The position numbers and the translations under genes were made by a program. A stretch of 43,026 nucleotides of DNA from NCBI GenBank assembly GCA_015689745.1, contig WVSO01000024.1:1-43026 (forward strand). The letters are read 5' to 3'. Under the pieces are notes generated by a model. It made no database searches, had not been told where the DNA came from, and saw nothing but the letters and a program-made list of their open reading frames with translations. The stretch comes from Rhodobacterales bacterium HKCCSP123 (GTDB taxonomy: Bacteria > Pseudomonadota > Alphaproteobacteria > Rhodobacterales > Rhodobacteraceae). Shown one piece after another: positions 29,952 to 37,897 of this stretch (its first letter is position 1; each line of letters begins with the position of its first letter).

Positions 29952-30104
29952 CCCCGGCCCGAGATGGCCGGGGTTTCATATTGGTGTTGGTGGCCCCCGC
30001 AAGGGGATGCCTGTCGCCCCGGCGAAATCCGGGGAAAGGACAACGCCCTTCGACGATGCCCGCATCCCCAGAAGTGGGAACCGCTTTTGGGATCCAGATG
30101 CGGG
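29952..30104 (+). promoter_or_regulatory. Structured leader of rpsD
   Basis: The leader contains four stem-loops in series: CCCCGGCC-CGAGAT-GGCCGGGG (29952-29973), CCCC-GCAA-GGGG with a GNRA-type loop (29995-30006), CCCCGG-CGAAAT-CCGGGG (30017-30034) and a long one closed by CCCGCATC/GATGCGGG (30059-30066 with 30097-30104) enclosing AGAAGTGGGAACCGCTTTTG. S4 autoregulates its operon through leader RNA in other bacteria, but no such element is known to me for Alphaproteobacteria. The first hairpin could instead terminate the Hint transcript. Confidence 0.5.
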
Positions 30105-30129
30105 GTCACAATAAAGAAGGAGATCAGCC

Positions 30130-30750
30130 GTGACCAAACGCACGTCTGCCAAGTACAAGATTGACCGCCGGATGGGCGAAAACATCTGGGGCCGCCCGAA
30201 ATCCCCCGTCAACAAGCGTGAATACGGTCCGGGCCAGCACGGCCAGCGCCGCAAGGGCAAGATGTCGGACTTCGGTCTGCAGCTGCGCGCCAAGCAGAAG
30301 CTCAAGGGCTACTACGGCGACCTGACCGAGAAGCAGTTCCGCCGCATCTATGCCGACGCCGAGCGTCAGCGTGGCGACACCGGCGAGCTTCTGATCGGCC
30401 TGCTCGAGCGCCGTCTCGACGCCGTGGTCTACCGCGCCAAGTTCGTGCCGACCATCTTCGCCGCACGCCAGTTCGTGAACCACGGCCATGTGCTCGTGAA
30501 TGGCAAGCGGGTGAACATCCCCTCCTACCGCGTGAAGGAGGGCGACGTGATCGAGGTCCGCGAGAAGTCCAAGCAGATGGTCGTCCTGCTGGAGGCCGTT
30601 CAGCTGGCCGAGCGCGACGTGCCCGACTACATCGAGGCCGACCACTCCAAGATGACCGCAACCTTCGTGCGGACCCCGGGCCTGGGCGACGTGCCCTACC
30701 CGGTGATGATGGAACCGAACCTCGTCATCGAATACTACGCGCAGAACTGA
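30130..30750 (+). CDS. rpsD: 30S ribosomal protein S4
   Basis: This 206-residue protein begins [20 protein letters not shown], the alphaproteobacterial S4 opening, and carries an S4 RNA-binding domain in its middle ([20 protein letters not shown], then [20 protein letters not shown]). S4 binds 16S rRNA early in small-subunit assembly. The start is GTG with a strong AAGGAGAT site 6 bases upstream. The gene stands alone with its own promoter, leader and terminator instead of lying in the alpha ribosomal operon, as is usual in this group. Confidence 0.97.
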   Translation: MTKRTSAKYKIDRRMGENIWGRPKSPVNKREYGPGQHGQRRKGKMSDFGLQLRAKQKLKGYYGDLTEKQFRRIYADAERQRGDTGELLIGLLERRLDAVVYRAKFVPTIFAARQFVNHGHVLVNGKRVNIPSYRVKEGDVIEVREKSKQMVVLLEAVQLAERDVPDYIEADHSKMTATFVRTPGLGDVPYPVMMEPNLVIEYYAQN

Positions 30751-30771
30751 TCTCTGCCGCGATGCCGGATC

Positions 30772-30799
30772 GAAACGCCGCCCCCCGGGGCGGCGTTTC
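30772..30799. terminator. Bidirectional terminator between rpsD and the DUF4399 gene
   Basis: A 13-bp perfect stem GAAACGCCGCCCC / GGGGCGGCGTTTC is followed on plus by TCGTTT, 22 bases after the rpsD stop. On minus it lies 51 bases beyond the DUF4399 stop, and A/T-rich outer arms suit both directions. Confidence 0.75.
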
Positions 30800-30849
30800 T
30801 CGTTTCGGGCCCGGCAGGGCCTTGCCCGGTGGGCGTGGGGGCGGCCGAT

Positions 30850-31287
30850 CTAGTCCACCGTGATCGTGATCCGTTCGGACATGACCGGGGAGGCATGCAC
30901 CACATGACCGGCATCTCCGAGCACCAGCTGCAGGGTGTGAGTGCCGGGATCGAGATCGAGGGTGACCTCGGTCTGGCCACCGCCGAAGTGGCGATGGTTG
31001 TCATCGTTAAGGATGCCGAGGTCCAGCTCGTCCGCCGCGCCCTCGCCGAAGGGCGGGCGGTCGATCAGCAGGTGGTGATGCCCGGTATTCTCGCGCTCCG
31101 TGCCGGCGGGGGCGACGCCCATGCCGGACAATCCGAAAACAACGGTGAACGGTGCCGTGACCGTGTCGCCATCCGAGATCCCGATGAAGTAGACGGCGGC
31201 GCCCTCCGGCGCAGGGGTCGCGCCCTGCGCGAGGACGGTGCCGGGCAGGGCGATCAACGCGGCTGCCAGGAGATGTTTCATCGACAT
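30850..31287 (-). CDS. DUF4399 secreted protein
   Basis: This 145-residue protein has a signal peptide (residues 1-21, MSMKHLLAAALIALPGTVLA) followed by a small beta-rich domain with GHHHLLIDRP, DDNHRHFGGGQTEVTLDLDP and LVLGDAGHVVHASP, the DUF4399 pattern. The histidine clusters might bind a metal, but this is a guess. GGGAGGA lies upstream of the ATG. It is divergent from an ECF sigma factor across 78 bases, so it is a plausible member of that sigma factor's regulon. Function is unknown. Confidence 0.82.
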   Translation of the reverse strand: MSMKHLLAAALIALPGTVLAQGATPAPEGAAVYFIGISDGDTVTAPFTVVFGLSGMGVAPAGTERENTGHHHLLIDRPPFGEGAADELDLGILNDDNHRHFGGGQTEVTLDLDPGTHTLQLVLGDAGHVVHASPVMSERITITVD

Positions 31288-31365
31288 GTCGTTATTCCTC
31301 CCGTAAAGGATCGTCAGTTCAGAGTACCCGCGCATGGCTGCGGACGAGGAAACAACACGCGGCCC

Positions 31366-31884
31366 ATGGCGATTATTCGAAATTTTCTTCGATCGCGCCC
31401 CGAGGCCGAGATCCGCGCGGCCTTGCCCGAGCTCTATCCCCGCCTCCGGCGCTATGCGCTCAGCCTGTCGGGCAACCGCCCCGAGGCCGAGGACCTGGTG
31501 CAGGAGACCGTTGCGCAGGCCCTCTTGCGGGCCGAGCAGTTCCGGCCCGGCAGCCACGTCGATCGCTGGATGTTCACCATCCTGTACCGCCTGTGGCTGA
31601 ACCGGATGCGGGCCCGGAAGGTCCGGCTTGGCCTGGGGAATGTTCCGGTCGAGGAGGCGGGGCTGACCAGCCCGGACGACCCGGAGGCGACCTGTTTCGG
31701 AGCCGAGGTGCTGGGACATGTGATGGCGCTGCCGGAAGCGCAGCGGCAGGCGGTCATCCTGGTCTGTGTCGAGGGGATCAGCTACAGGGACGTGGCCGAG
31801 TTGACGGACGCGAAGATCGGCACGGTCATGAGCAGGCTCGCCGCGGCGCGACGCAAGTTGAAGCAGCGGCTTGGAGAGCCTTGA
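31366..31884 (+). CDS. RNA polymerase sigma factor, ECF type
   Basis: This 172-residue protein has region 2 (LRRYALSLSGNRPEAEDLVQ and HVDRWMFTILYRLWLNRMRA, about residues 26-80) and region 4 with a helix-turn-helix (LPEAQRQAVILVCVEGISYR followed by DVAELTDAKIGTVMSRLAAA, about 120-165), and no region 3, as in ECF sigma factors. It is divergent from the DUF4399 gene. An anti-sigma gene usually follows; here there is only an ATG two bases past the stop that opens a 26-codon frame (31886-31966), with no recognisable anti-sigma motif. The sigma may be controlled from elsewhere, or its partner may have been lost. Confidence 0.9.
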   Translation: MAIIRNFLRSRPEAEIRAALPELYPRLRRYALSLSGNRPEAEDLVQETVAQALLRAEQFRPGSHVDRWMFTILYRLWLNRMRARKVRLGLGNVPVEEAGLTSPDDPEATCFGAEVLGHVMALPEAQRQAVILVCVEGISYRDVAELTDAKIGTVMSRLAAARRKLKQRLGEP

Positions 31885-32271
31885 GATGGCACGGGCTGAC
31901 ACCGGCACGCGCGCCGCGCGTCTGGTGACCTGCCTGGATGCCGAGGCCCGAGCGTTCGCCGCGTGACGGGCCTGGGCCGGTGCCGCGCCGGGCGCCACGG
32001 GCCCGGACGGCCGGCAAGGGGCCGGCCACCACCACTCTCGACGCGCGAAGGGCCTGACCCGAGCAACCGGGCGCAGGCGAAGCCCCATCGGTCGCTCATG
32101 CGCCGTGGCCCGGTCGGGCCATGATACGGCCCAGGTGAAGGTGCCGGGGCTCCTGCAGCCCGGCCCGCTTAGGAACGTTTAGGCGCGTTTTGGATCGGCT
32201 TCAGGACGCTTAATCGCGGCTCCGGCAAGGTGGGATCAACGAAGCGAGACCCCAACCCCGGAGCCCGGCCC
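31885..32271. other. Gene-poor region after the sigma factor gene
   Basis: Nearly 390 bases separate the sigma factor from the next supported gene. They hold a 26-codon frame at 31886-31966, two GC hairpins (GGCCGGC/GCCGGCC at 32009-32027 and TGGCCC/GGGCCA at 32106-32121) and the 10-bp-phased repeats at 32166-32216. I looked for a frameshifted anti-sigma gene on plus and saw no convincing one. Confidence 0.5.
32166..32216 (+). repeat. Five 10-bp-phased direct repeats
   Basis: Successive units CGCTTAGGAA, CGTTTAGGCG, CGTTTTGGAT, CGGCTTCAGGA and CGCTTAATCG share CG(N)TTxxG and stand 10, 10, 10 and 11 bases apart. The array ends 55 bases before the ATG of the 71-residue protein. Direct repeats at one helical turn are typical of OmpR-type response-regulator sites; the actual binder is unknown. 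Confidence 0.5.
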
Positions 32272-32487
32272 ATGACCACCTTCGACACCAACGCCCGCAC
32301 CGAGCCCGACGCCCGCGCCCGCCGCTTCGCCGCGGCCCGCACGGAGGCCGAAGCCCGCATCCGGGCATGGATCGCGCGCATCCCCTCGCGCTTCGCCCGC
32401 CGGTCCGCCGACCCGGCGGAAACGCTGGACCGGGCCGAACGTCGCGAGGCCGCACGCCGGGCCGCCGACAGCCTGCTTCTGCGCTAA
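32272..32487 (+). CDS. Small Arg/Ala-rich protein, unknown function
   Basis: This 71-residue protein is charged and likely all-helical, rich in arginine, alanine and glutamate (for example ARRFAAARTEAEARIRAWIA and RAERREAARRAADSLLLR). It matches no family I recognise. GGAG ten bases upstream supports the ATG at 32272. Its stop overlaps the end of the convergent regulator remnant. The five phased repeats upstream suggest that it has a dedicated promoter. Codon use looks normal for the region, so it may be a real gene, but a chance frame is not excluded. Confidence 0.5.
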   Translation: MTTFDTNARTEPDARARRFAAARTEAEARIRAWIARIPSRFARRSADPAETLDRAERREAARRAADSLLLR

Positions 32488-33042
32488 TCCGGAAAGCCCG
32501 TGCCGATCAGGGCCTTGCGGAACAGCTTGAGATCCGGCTCATGCCTGGAGGGGCTGACCGCGAGCGTTTCGGTCACGGTCAATTCGGGTCGGATCACGGC
32601 CAGTTCCCCGGCCATCCGCCGGGCGTCCTCCACCCGGCCGGCCGCCCACATAGGTGTGCAGCCACCCCCAAGAGCAAAGCACGGTGACCGAGTTCGGGTT
32701 CAGCGCCCTGGCCTTGCGCAGGGCGGGCAGGCCGATCTCGGCGCCACGGGCAAGATAGGCGAGCGCGTGCCCCGCATATGTGAGCGTCAGCGCGTCATTC
32801 GAGCCGGATTGCAGCAGGGCACGGGCGTCGGGGACGACATGCTGACAGTCCTTGACCGAGATGAAGCGCCCGCCCCAGACCTGTTCCAGGAACTCTGGCT
32901 TCGTGACGACACGGTCGGCATGGGCATCGAGTCGGGCCAGCACGTCGAAGGCCCGCGCGCCGATGGGCGTGACCGCGCCGTCGATCACCACCTCTCGCCG
33001 GTCCGAGCGGACCTCGAAGCTGACGGGACGTGCCGGGTTCAT
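32484..33042 (-). pseudogene. Remnant of a winged-helix/TPR transcriptional regulator, deleted and frameshifted
   Basis: From the ATG at 33042, residues 1-60 read as an OmpR/CadC-type winged helix (FEVRSDRREVVIDGAVTPIG, then AFDVLARLDAHADRVVTKPE and FLEQVWGGRF). The frame then jumps directly into late TPR sequence (ALTLTYAGHALAYLARGAEI and ALRKARALNPNSVTVLCSWG), so the middle of a roughly 500-residue protein seems deleted. After HTYVGG, near 32634-32650, the frame is lost; the proper C-terminus continues in another frame (VEDARRMAGELAVIRPEL to LFRKALIGTGFPD) and stops at 32484. Family members join this winged helix to TPR repeats. The product is probably not functional. Confidence 0.75.
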
Positions 33043-33185
33043 GCAACGGGTCGATCCCAAGGGTCTGCACCACCCCAGGGGCGCGGGTGCTGCCTTGCCA
33101 AGGGTCCCTGGTCGCCCGGCCCTGTTCCAATCGACGTGCGGCTGCGCTAGTCACGGGAGCGACCAGACCCGGAAGGAAGTGCGCC

Positions 33186-34607
33186 TTGTCCACCCAGTAT
33201 CCTGTCTACGCCCGTATCGACGGCCCAATCGTGATGATCGGCTTCGGGTCGATCGGAAAAGGGACGTGGCCCCTGATTGAACGACATTTCGACTACGACG
33301 CCGATCTCTTCACGGTGATCGAGCCGGATGCCGGGCAGGCGAACTTCCTCAAGCAGCACAAGCTGAACCATCTGCAGGTTGCTCTGACGCAGGAGAATTA
33401 CCGAGAGGTTCTGGGTGGGCTGCTCGAGCCGGCCCGCGGGTTCTGCGTGAACCTCAGCGTCGACACCTCCTCGCTCGACCTGATGCGCTTCTGCCGCGAG
33501 ATCGGTGTGCCTTACATCGACACGGTCGTGGAGCCCTGGGCGGGCTACTATTTCAACACCACCGACAATGCCGCGCGCACCAACTATGCGCTGCGCCAGG
33601 CCGTGCGCGACGAAAAGGCGGCCAACCCGGGCGGGACGACGGCGGTCTCCTGCTGCGGGGCCAATCCCGGCATGGTGTCCTGGTTCGTCAAGGAAGGGCT
33701 TCTGACGCTTGCCCGCGACCTCGGCCGCGATGCGACGGCGCCCGCCGACCGCGCGGGCTGGGCGCGGCTGATGCAGTCGCTCGGCGTGCAGGGCGTCCAC
33801 ATCGCCGAGCGCGACACGCAGGCCCGCCGCGTGCCCAGGCCGCGTGGTGTCTTCGTCAACACCTGGTCGGTCGAGGGCTTCATCGCCGAGGGGTTCCAGC
33901 CCGCCGAGCTTGGCTGGGGCACGCATGAACCCTGGTTCCCCGAGAACGGCCACCGCCACGAGACCGGCTGCCAATCCGCGATCTGGCTGGAGCGCCCCGG
34001 AGCGATCACCCGCGTGCACACCTGGTGCCCGACGCCGGGCCCGCAATTCGGGTTCCTCGTGACGCATAACGAGGCGATCTCGATTTCCGACTATTACACC
34101 GTGGGCGAGGGGGCAGCGCCGGAGTACCGGCCGACCTGCCACTATGCCTATCACCCCTGTGACGACGCGGTGCTGTCGCTGCACGAGATGTTCGGCTCGG
34201 GCCGGACGCAAGGCAAGCACCATATCCTGACCGAGGACGAGATCGTCGAGGGCATCGACGAACTGGGCGTGCTGCTCTACGGGCACGAGAAGAACGCGCT
34301 CTGGTTCGGCTCGCGCCTGTCGAACGATGAGACGCGCGACCTTGCCCCCTACCAGAACGCGACCGGCCTTCAGGTCACGAGCGCGGTTCTGGCCGGCATG
34401 GTCTGGGCGCTCGAGAACCCGGACGCGGGGATCGTCGAGGCCGACGAGATGGACCATGCCCGCTGCCTCGAGGTGCAGCGCCCCTACCTCGGCCCGGTCG
34501 AGGCGCATTACACCGACTGGACCCCGCTTCAGGACCGGTGGGAGCTGTTCCCCGAGGACATCGACCCAGAGGAGCCGTGGGCCTTCCGCAACGTCTTGGC
34601 AAGCTGA
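33186..34607 (+). CDS. hss: Homospermidine synthase
   Basis: This 473-residue protein joins two putrescine molecules (or putrescine and spermidine) into homospermidine, using NAD as a transient hydride carrier. The Rossmann segment GPIVMIGFGSIGKGTWPLIE lies at residues 13-32, and VEPWAGYYFN and SCCGANPGMVSWFVKEGL are strongly conserved in the family. The start is TTG at 33186 with GGAAG upstream; it gives the usual family start STQYPVYARIDGP, and no in-frame ATG or GTG lies near. Length equals the family norm. The gene stands alone, with the regulator remnant divergent on its left and a palindromic repeat on its right. Confidence 0.93.
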   Translation: MSTQYPVYARIDGPIVMIGFGSIGKGTWPLIERHFDYDADLFTVIEPDAGQANFLKQHKLNHLQVALTQENYREVLGGLLEPARGFCVNLSVDTSSLDLMRFCREIGVPYIDTVVEPWAGYYFNTTDNAARTNYALRQAVRDEKAANPGGTTAVSCCGANPGMVSWFVKEGLLTLARDLGRDATAPADRAGWARLMQSLGVQGVHIAERDTQARRVPRPRGVFVNTWSVEGFIAEGFQPAELGWGTHEPWFPENGHRHETGCQSAIWLERPGAITRVHTWCPTPGPQFGFLVTHNEAISISDYYTVGEGAAPEYRPTCHYAYHPCDDAVLSLHEMFGSGRTQGKHHILTEDEIVEGIDELGVLLYGHEKNALWFGSRLSNDETRDLAPYQNATGLQVTSAVLAGMVWALENPDAGIVEADEMDHARCLEVQRPYLGPVEAHYTDWTPLQDRWELFPEDIDPEEPWAFRNVLAS

Positions 34608-34688
34608 CTGGCGGCCCGTCGCGCCTGTCCCAAGGTGTTTCGCCCGCTGTCGCGGGCGACCCGGCGCACCGCGCGCGCGGCGCGGATG

Positions 34689-34761
34689 CGAATTTTCGTA
34701 CGAAAATTCGGGGGGGGGCTCTGCCCCCCGGCCTTCGGCCTCCCCCCGCCATATTTGGGGG
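34689..34761. repeat. Mosaic palindromic intergenic repeat, copy 3
   Basis: It opens with a perfect 22-bp palindrome whose arms are CGAATTTTCGT and ACGAAAATTCG (34689-34710). It continues with GGGGGGCTCTGCCCCCC (34713-34729, the reverse complement of the module in copies 1 and 2), GGCC-TTC-GGCC (34730-34740) and CCCCC-N9-GGGGG (34743-34761). It occupies most of the 235-base gap between hss and the MFS gene and may act as the hss terminator. Confidence 0.75.
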
Positions 34762-34842
34762 ACGAAGATGCAGGGCCGGATGTGCGGGGGTGCACCGGTA
34801 TCGTGATGGACGAGGACGGGTTTCCGGCGTAAAGGCGCGGTC

Positions 34843-36090
34843 ATGGCACTCGGAGACACCCTCAGAACCCTGCCGCTCGGAGACGCGGAGCGGTTGCCGA
34901 TCTGGCGGCGACCCGTCGCGCTTCTGGCACTGATGGCCTTCGCCATGCCCATCGCCTTCGCCACCTGGTCGGCGCTTCTGAACAATTTCGTGATCGAGAT
35001 GGCGGGCTTCGACGGGGCCGATATCGGCTGGCTGCACACGGTTCGCGAGATCCCCGGCTTTCTCGCGATCGGGGTGATCGCGATCATCATCGTCGTGCGC
35101 GAGCAGGTGCTGGCGCTGGTCTCGCTGATCCTCCTGGGGATGGCCACCGCGATGACGGCGCAGTTCCCGACGCTGGGTGGCCTGCTGTTCGTCACGCTGC
35201 TGAGTTCGATCGGGTTTCACTACTACGAGACGGTGAACCAGTCCCTGCAGTTGCAGTGGATCGACAAGAGACGTGCGCCGCAAACGCTGGGATGGCTTCT
35301 GTCGATCGGGTCCGGGGCGACGCTCTTGGCCTATGGTCTGATCGTGGTGACCTGGCGCGCCTATGACCTGAGCTATGATCTCGTCTACTGGGTGGCGGGC
35401 GGCGTCACCGCCGTGATCGCCTTGATCTGCTTCTTCGCCTTCCCGCAATTCGAAAGCCCCAACCCGCAGACCAAGAAGATGGTCCTGCGCCGGCGCTACT
35501 GGTTGTACTACGCGCTCCAGTTCATGTCGGGCGCGCGGCGGCAGATCTTCGTCGTCTTCGCCGCCTTCATGATGGTCGAGCGCTACGGCTTCGACGTGCA
35601 CCAGATCACGGCGCTCTTCATGGGGACGCTGCTGGCCAACATGGTGGCGGCACCGCTTCTGGGCGCGGTGGTCTCGCGCTTCGGCGAACGGCTGGCACTG
35701 GTGGTGGAATACGCGGGCCTTGGCGCGATCTTCCTGCTTTACGCGGGTCTCTACATCTACGACTGGGGTCCGTGGATGGCGGGCGCGCTCTACGTGCTGA
35801 ACCACCTGTTCTTCGCGCTGGCCCTGGCGATCAAGACCTACTTCCAGAAGATCGCCGATCCCGGCGACATCGCGCCGACCGCGGCCGTGGCCTTCACCAT
35901 CAACCACATCGCGGCGGTCTTCCTGCCGGCGGCGCTCGGCTACCTTTGGCTGACCTCGCCCACCTCGGTCTTCCTGCTGGCCGCGGCCATGGCGGGCGTC
36001 TCGCTCGGGCTGTCGCTGCTGGTGCCGAGGCATCCGGAACCGGGGAACGAGACGGTTTTGGTGCGTGCCGCGGCGGCGCCCGCGGAATAG
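34843..36090 (+). CDS. MFS transporter
   Basis: This 415-residue protein has about twelve hydrophobic spans. The first helix follows a short cytoplasmic start (LPIWRRPVALLALMAFAMPI), and a central loop with basic residues (KKMVLRRRYW, near residue 212) separates the halves. The second half has VVSRFGERLALVVEYAGLG, a motif-A-like loop. It looks like an MFS permease without the usual first-half motif A. The substrate cannot be read; nothing around it helps beyond hss upstream and prmA downstream. The ATG is the first in frame after the repeat, with GGCGCGG upstream. Confidence 0.78.
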   Translation: MALGDTLRTLPLGDAERLPIWRRPVALLALMAFAMPIAFATWSALLNNFVIEMAGFDGADIGWLHTVREIPGFLAIGVIAIIIVVREQVLALVSLILLGMATAMTAQFPTLGGLLFVTLLSSIGFHYYETVNQSLQLQWIDKRRAPQTLGWLLSIGSGATLLAYGLIVVTWRAYDLSYDLVYWVAGGVTAVIALICFFAFPQFESPNPQTKKMVLRRRYWLYYALQFMSGARRQIFVVFAAFMMVERYGFDVHQITALFMGTLLANMVAAPLLGAVVSRFGERLALVVEYAGLGAIFLLYAGLYIYDWGPWMAGALYVLNHLFFALALAIKTYFQKIADPGDIAPTAAVAFTINHIAAVFLPAALGYLWLTSPTSVFLLAAAMAGVSLGLSLLVPRHPEPGNETVLVRAAAAPAE

Positions 36091-36155
36091 CCGACGTTGC
36101 CAAGCGCGTGCGAAGGGCGTAGGCCCGCCGCATCCCGCGATACGGAGCGCCTGAC

Positions 36156-37022
36156 ATGCCCACCTGGACCGCCTTGACCACCCTGCCCGACAAGGACATG
36201 GCCGAGGCCCTCGGCCTCGCGCTCGAGGAGCTCGAGACGGAACCCTCGGGCGTCGGCGTCTTCGAGATGGAGGACGGCTCCGGCCTGTGGGAAGTGGGCG
36301 GCTATTTCAACGAGAAGCCCGACGACATCGCATTGACGATCCTTGCCGCCGCACATGGCGCGAAGCCCTTCATCGTCTCGGAAGTGCCGGAAACCGACTG
36401 GGTCGCCCATGTCCGGCGCGAACTGCATCCGGTCGAGGCGGGTCGGTTCTTCGTTTATGGGTCCCATGATGCCGACAAGCTGCCCGAGGGGCGTATCGGG
36501 CTTCTGATCGAGGCAGCGATGGCCTTCGGGACGGGCCACCACGGAACCACCCAGGGCTGTTTGGAGGCCATGGACAAACTGTTGACGGAAGGAATCCGCC
36601 CCCGAAACGTGGCCGATATCGGCTGCGGAACGGCGGTGCTGGCGATCGCCGCGGCAAAAGTTCTGGAGGGGGCTTTCATTGCTTCGGACATCGATCCGGT
36701 GGCCGTCGACGTGGCCCGCGCGAATGCCGCCGCGAACGGCGTCGAGGCGCGGATCACCTGTGTTGAGGCGGCCGGGTTCGAGCACCCCGAGCTGGCCCGA
36801 AATGCACCTTATGACCTTGTTTTTGCAAACATTCTGAAGGGTCCTCTGGTCGAGCTTGCCCCTGCGGTCGCCGCCCATGTGGCGCCGGGCGCCCATGTCA
36901 TACTTTCGGGGCTTCTGACCCCGCAGGCCGAGGATGTCATCCAGGCCTATGAGGCGCAGGGATTCACGGTCGCGGACCGCGGCGAGATCGGGGATTGGAC
37001 GACCCTGACCCTCAGGCTCTAG
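36156..37022 (+). CDS. prmA: Ribosomal protein L11 methyltransferase
   Basis: This 288-residue SAM-dependent enzyme methylates L11. It has the conserved AMAFGTGHHGTTQGCLEAMD (127-146), SAM motif VADIGCGTAVLAIAA, IASDIDPVAVDVARANAAAN and the catalytic-region motif DLVFANILKGPLVELAP. The first ~110 residues are the substrate-recognition domain. GGAGCG precedes the ATG at 8 bases. It follows the MFS gene by 65 bases. Confidence 0.93.
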   Translation: MPTWTALTTLPDKDMAEALGLALEELETEPSGVGVFEMEDGSGLWEVGGYFNEKPDDIALTILAAAHGAKPFIVSEVPETDWVAHVRRELHPVEAGRFFVYGSHDADKLPEGRIGLLIEAAMAFGTGHHGTTQGCLEAMDKLLTEGIRPRNVADIGCGTAVLAIAAAKVLEGAFIASDIDPVAVDVARANAAANGVEARITCVEAAGFEHPELARNAPYDLVFANILKGPLVELAPAVAAHVAPGAHVILSGLLTPQAEDVIQAYEAQGFTVADRGEIGDWTTLTLRL

Positions 37023-37115
37023 CGCGCCGCAGGGCTGCCTCATTTTTCTCGCAATTCGCGATGTTTTTTCCTACCTTCTCCGCCGGTGGGGGCAGCAGGT
37101 AAAACCGAGTTGCCG

Positions 37116-37484
37116 ATGAACAAGTACAACCCGAATGTGATGTCCTGGGTGGAGCGGACCGGCGATGCAAGGCGCGATCGCTCCGATGTCCGATATGTCT
37201 TCCGCTCCGATGGAGTTCTGGTCTCGAGGCAGCGCCAGTCGCGCCTCGGATTTCCCTTCAGGGGCCTGATCCTCGGGTTCGCGATCACCGTCGCGGTGAA
37301 AGCCTACCTCATCTGGTTCCTCGGCCAGGACCTCTACCAGGCCGAAATGCTCAGACTCCTCTCCGGCACGGTCTTCGAACAGGCGGCCGCGCGCATTCTG
37401 ATGCCCGATCAGCTTTCGATGTGGGGTGTGGGTGGCTACGATTGGGTCGCGGCGCTGATGTCCGGCGCCGCCACCGACCTGTGA
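37116..37484 (+). CDS. Small protein with one membrane span, unknown function
   Basis: This 122-residue protein has a polar N-terminus with many arginines (ERTGDARRDRSDVRYVFRSD), one clear hydrophobic segment (GLILGFAITVAVKAYLIWFL, about residues 47-66) and a soluble C-terminus with DLYQAEMLRLLSGTVFEQAA. That layout places the N-terminus in the cytoplasm and the C-terminus in the periplasm or vice versa. I do not recognise the family. The ATG at 37116 is chosen over a farther in-frame start because of the natural MNKYNP opening. A strong terminator follows. The 93-base leader holds a weak hairpin with T6 that may end prmA. Confidence 0.65.
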   Translation: MNKYNPNVMSWVERTGDARRDRSDVRYVFRSDGVLVSRQRQSRLGFPFRGLILGFAITVAVKAYLIWFLGQDLYQAEMLRLLSGTVFEQAAARILMPDQLSMWGVGGYDWVAALMSGAATDL

Positions 37485-37514
37485 TCGGCCGCGGCCCGGT
37501 GGCGCTTGGAACGA

Positions 37515-37553
37515 AAAAGGGCGCCCCCGCATCTGATCCGGGGGCGCCCTTTT
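37515..37553. terminator. Bidirectional terminator
   Basis: A 14-bp perfect stem (AAAAGGGCGCCCCC / GGGGGCGCCCTTTT) with one more G-C pair and a 9-base loop is followed on plus by GTTTCT and preceded by AAAAA-rich sequence on minus. It lies between the small membrane protein gene and the converging DUF1127 gene. Confidence 0.9.
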
Positions 37554-37586
37554 GTTTCTGCCGGCAGTCGTGTCCGGGCAGTCGCT

Positions 37587-37790
37587 TCAGCGTTTGAACG
37601 TGCCGTTCGCGATATCGTCGATATCGCCGCGGACGAGACCCAGATCATCCAGCTCACGGTCGCTGAGAGCGGACAGACCCTTGCGGGTCACGCGGGCGTC
37701 GTTCCAGGCGACGATCTTGCCGACGATATCGGCAAGTACACCCGTGGCGCCGAAGCCGGCGCCGAAGGGGCGGTTCGTCATGATGGCCAT
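37587..37790 (-). CDS. DUF1127 domain protein
   Basis: This 67-residue protein has the DUF1127 signature near its C-terminus (LSALSDRELDDLGLVRGDID), a compact, arginine- and aspartate-rich segment found in many small alphaproteobacterial proteins; some family members affect phosphate and carbon metabolism or RNA turnover (family knowledge). Before it lies a helical stretch (GVLADIVGKIVAWNDARVTR). The ATG at 37790 has AAGGA upstream; a second ATG three codons on is possible. The promoter candidate TTGCGC-N17-TAGATG (37862-37890, minus) has operator-like half-sites just upstream. Confidence 0.85.
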   Translation of the reverse strand: MAIMTNRPFGAGFGATGVLADIVGKIVAWNDARVTRKGLSALSDRELDDLGLVRGDIDDIANGTFKR

Positions 37791-37897
37791 CGGTCGTATC
37801 CTTTCCGATCGTCGGTTGCATTGGGCGCGGGCGGCTTGTGGCGCATCCCGCGGACTGGCGGCATCTAGAAGTCTCGAAACCGGCGCGCAAGGCGCGA

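Noticed and set aside
29920-30129. tRNA gene between the Hint gene and rpsD
   Set aside because: The stem-loops do not form a cloverleaf and there is no T-loop GTTC-type sequence or CCA end.
31886-31966. 26-codon frame after the sigma factor as a small gene
   Set aside because: Too short and without a recognisable motif; kept only as a note on a missing anti-sigma gene.
37049-37071. Weak terminator after prmA (TCGC-AATTC-GCGA followed by T6)
   Set aside because: The stem is only 4 bp, so it may be chance; not listed as a feature.
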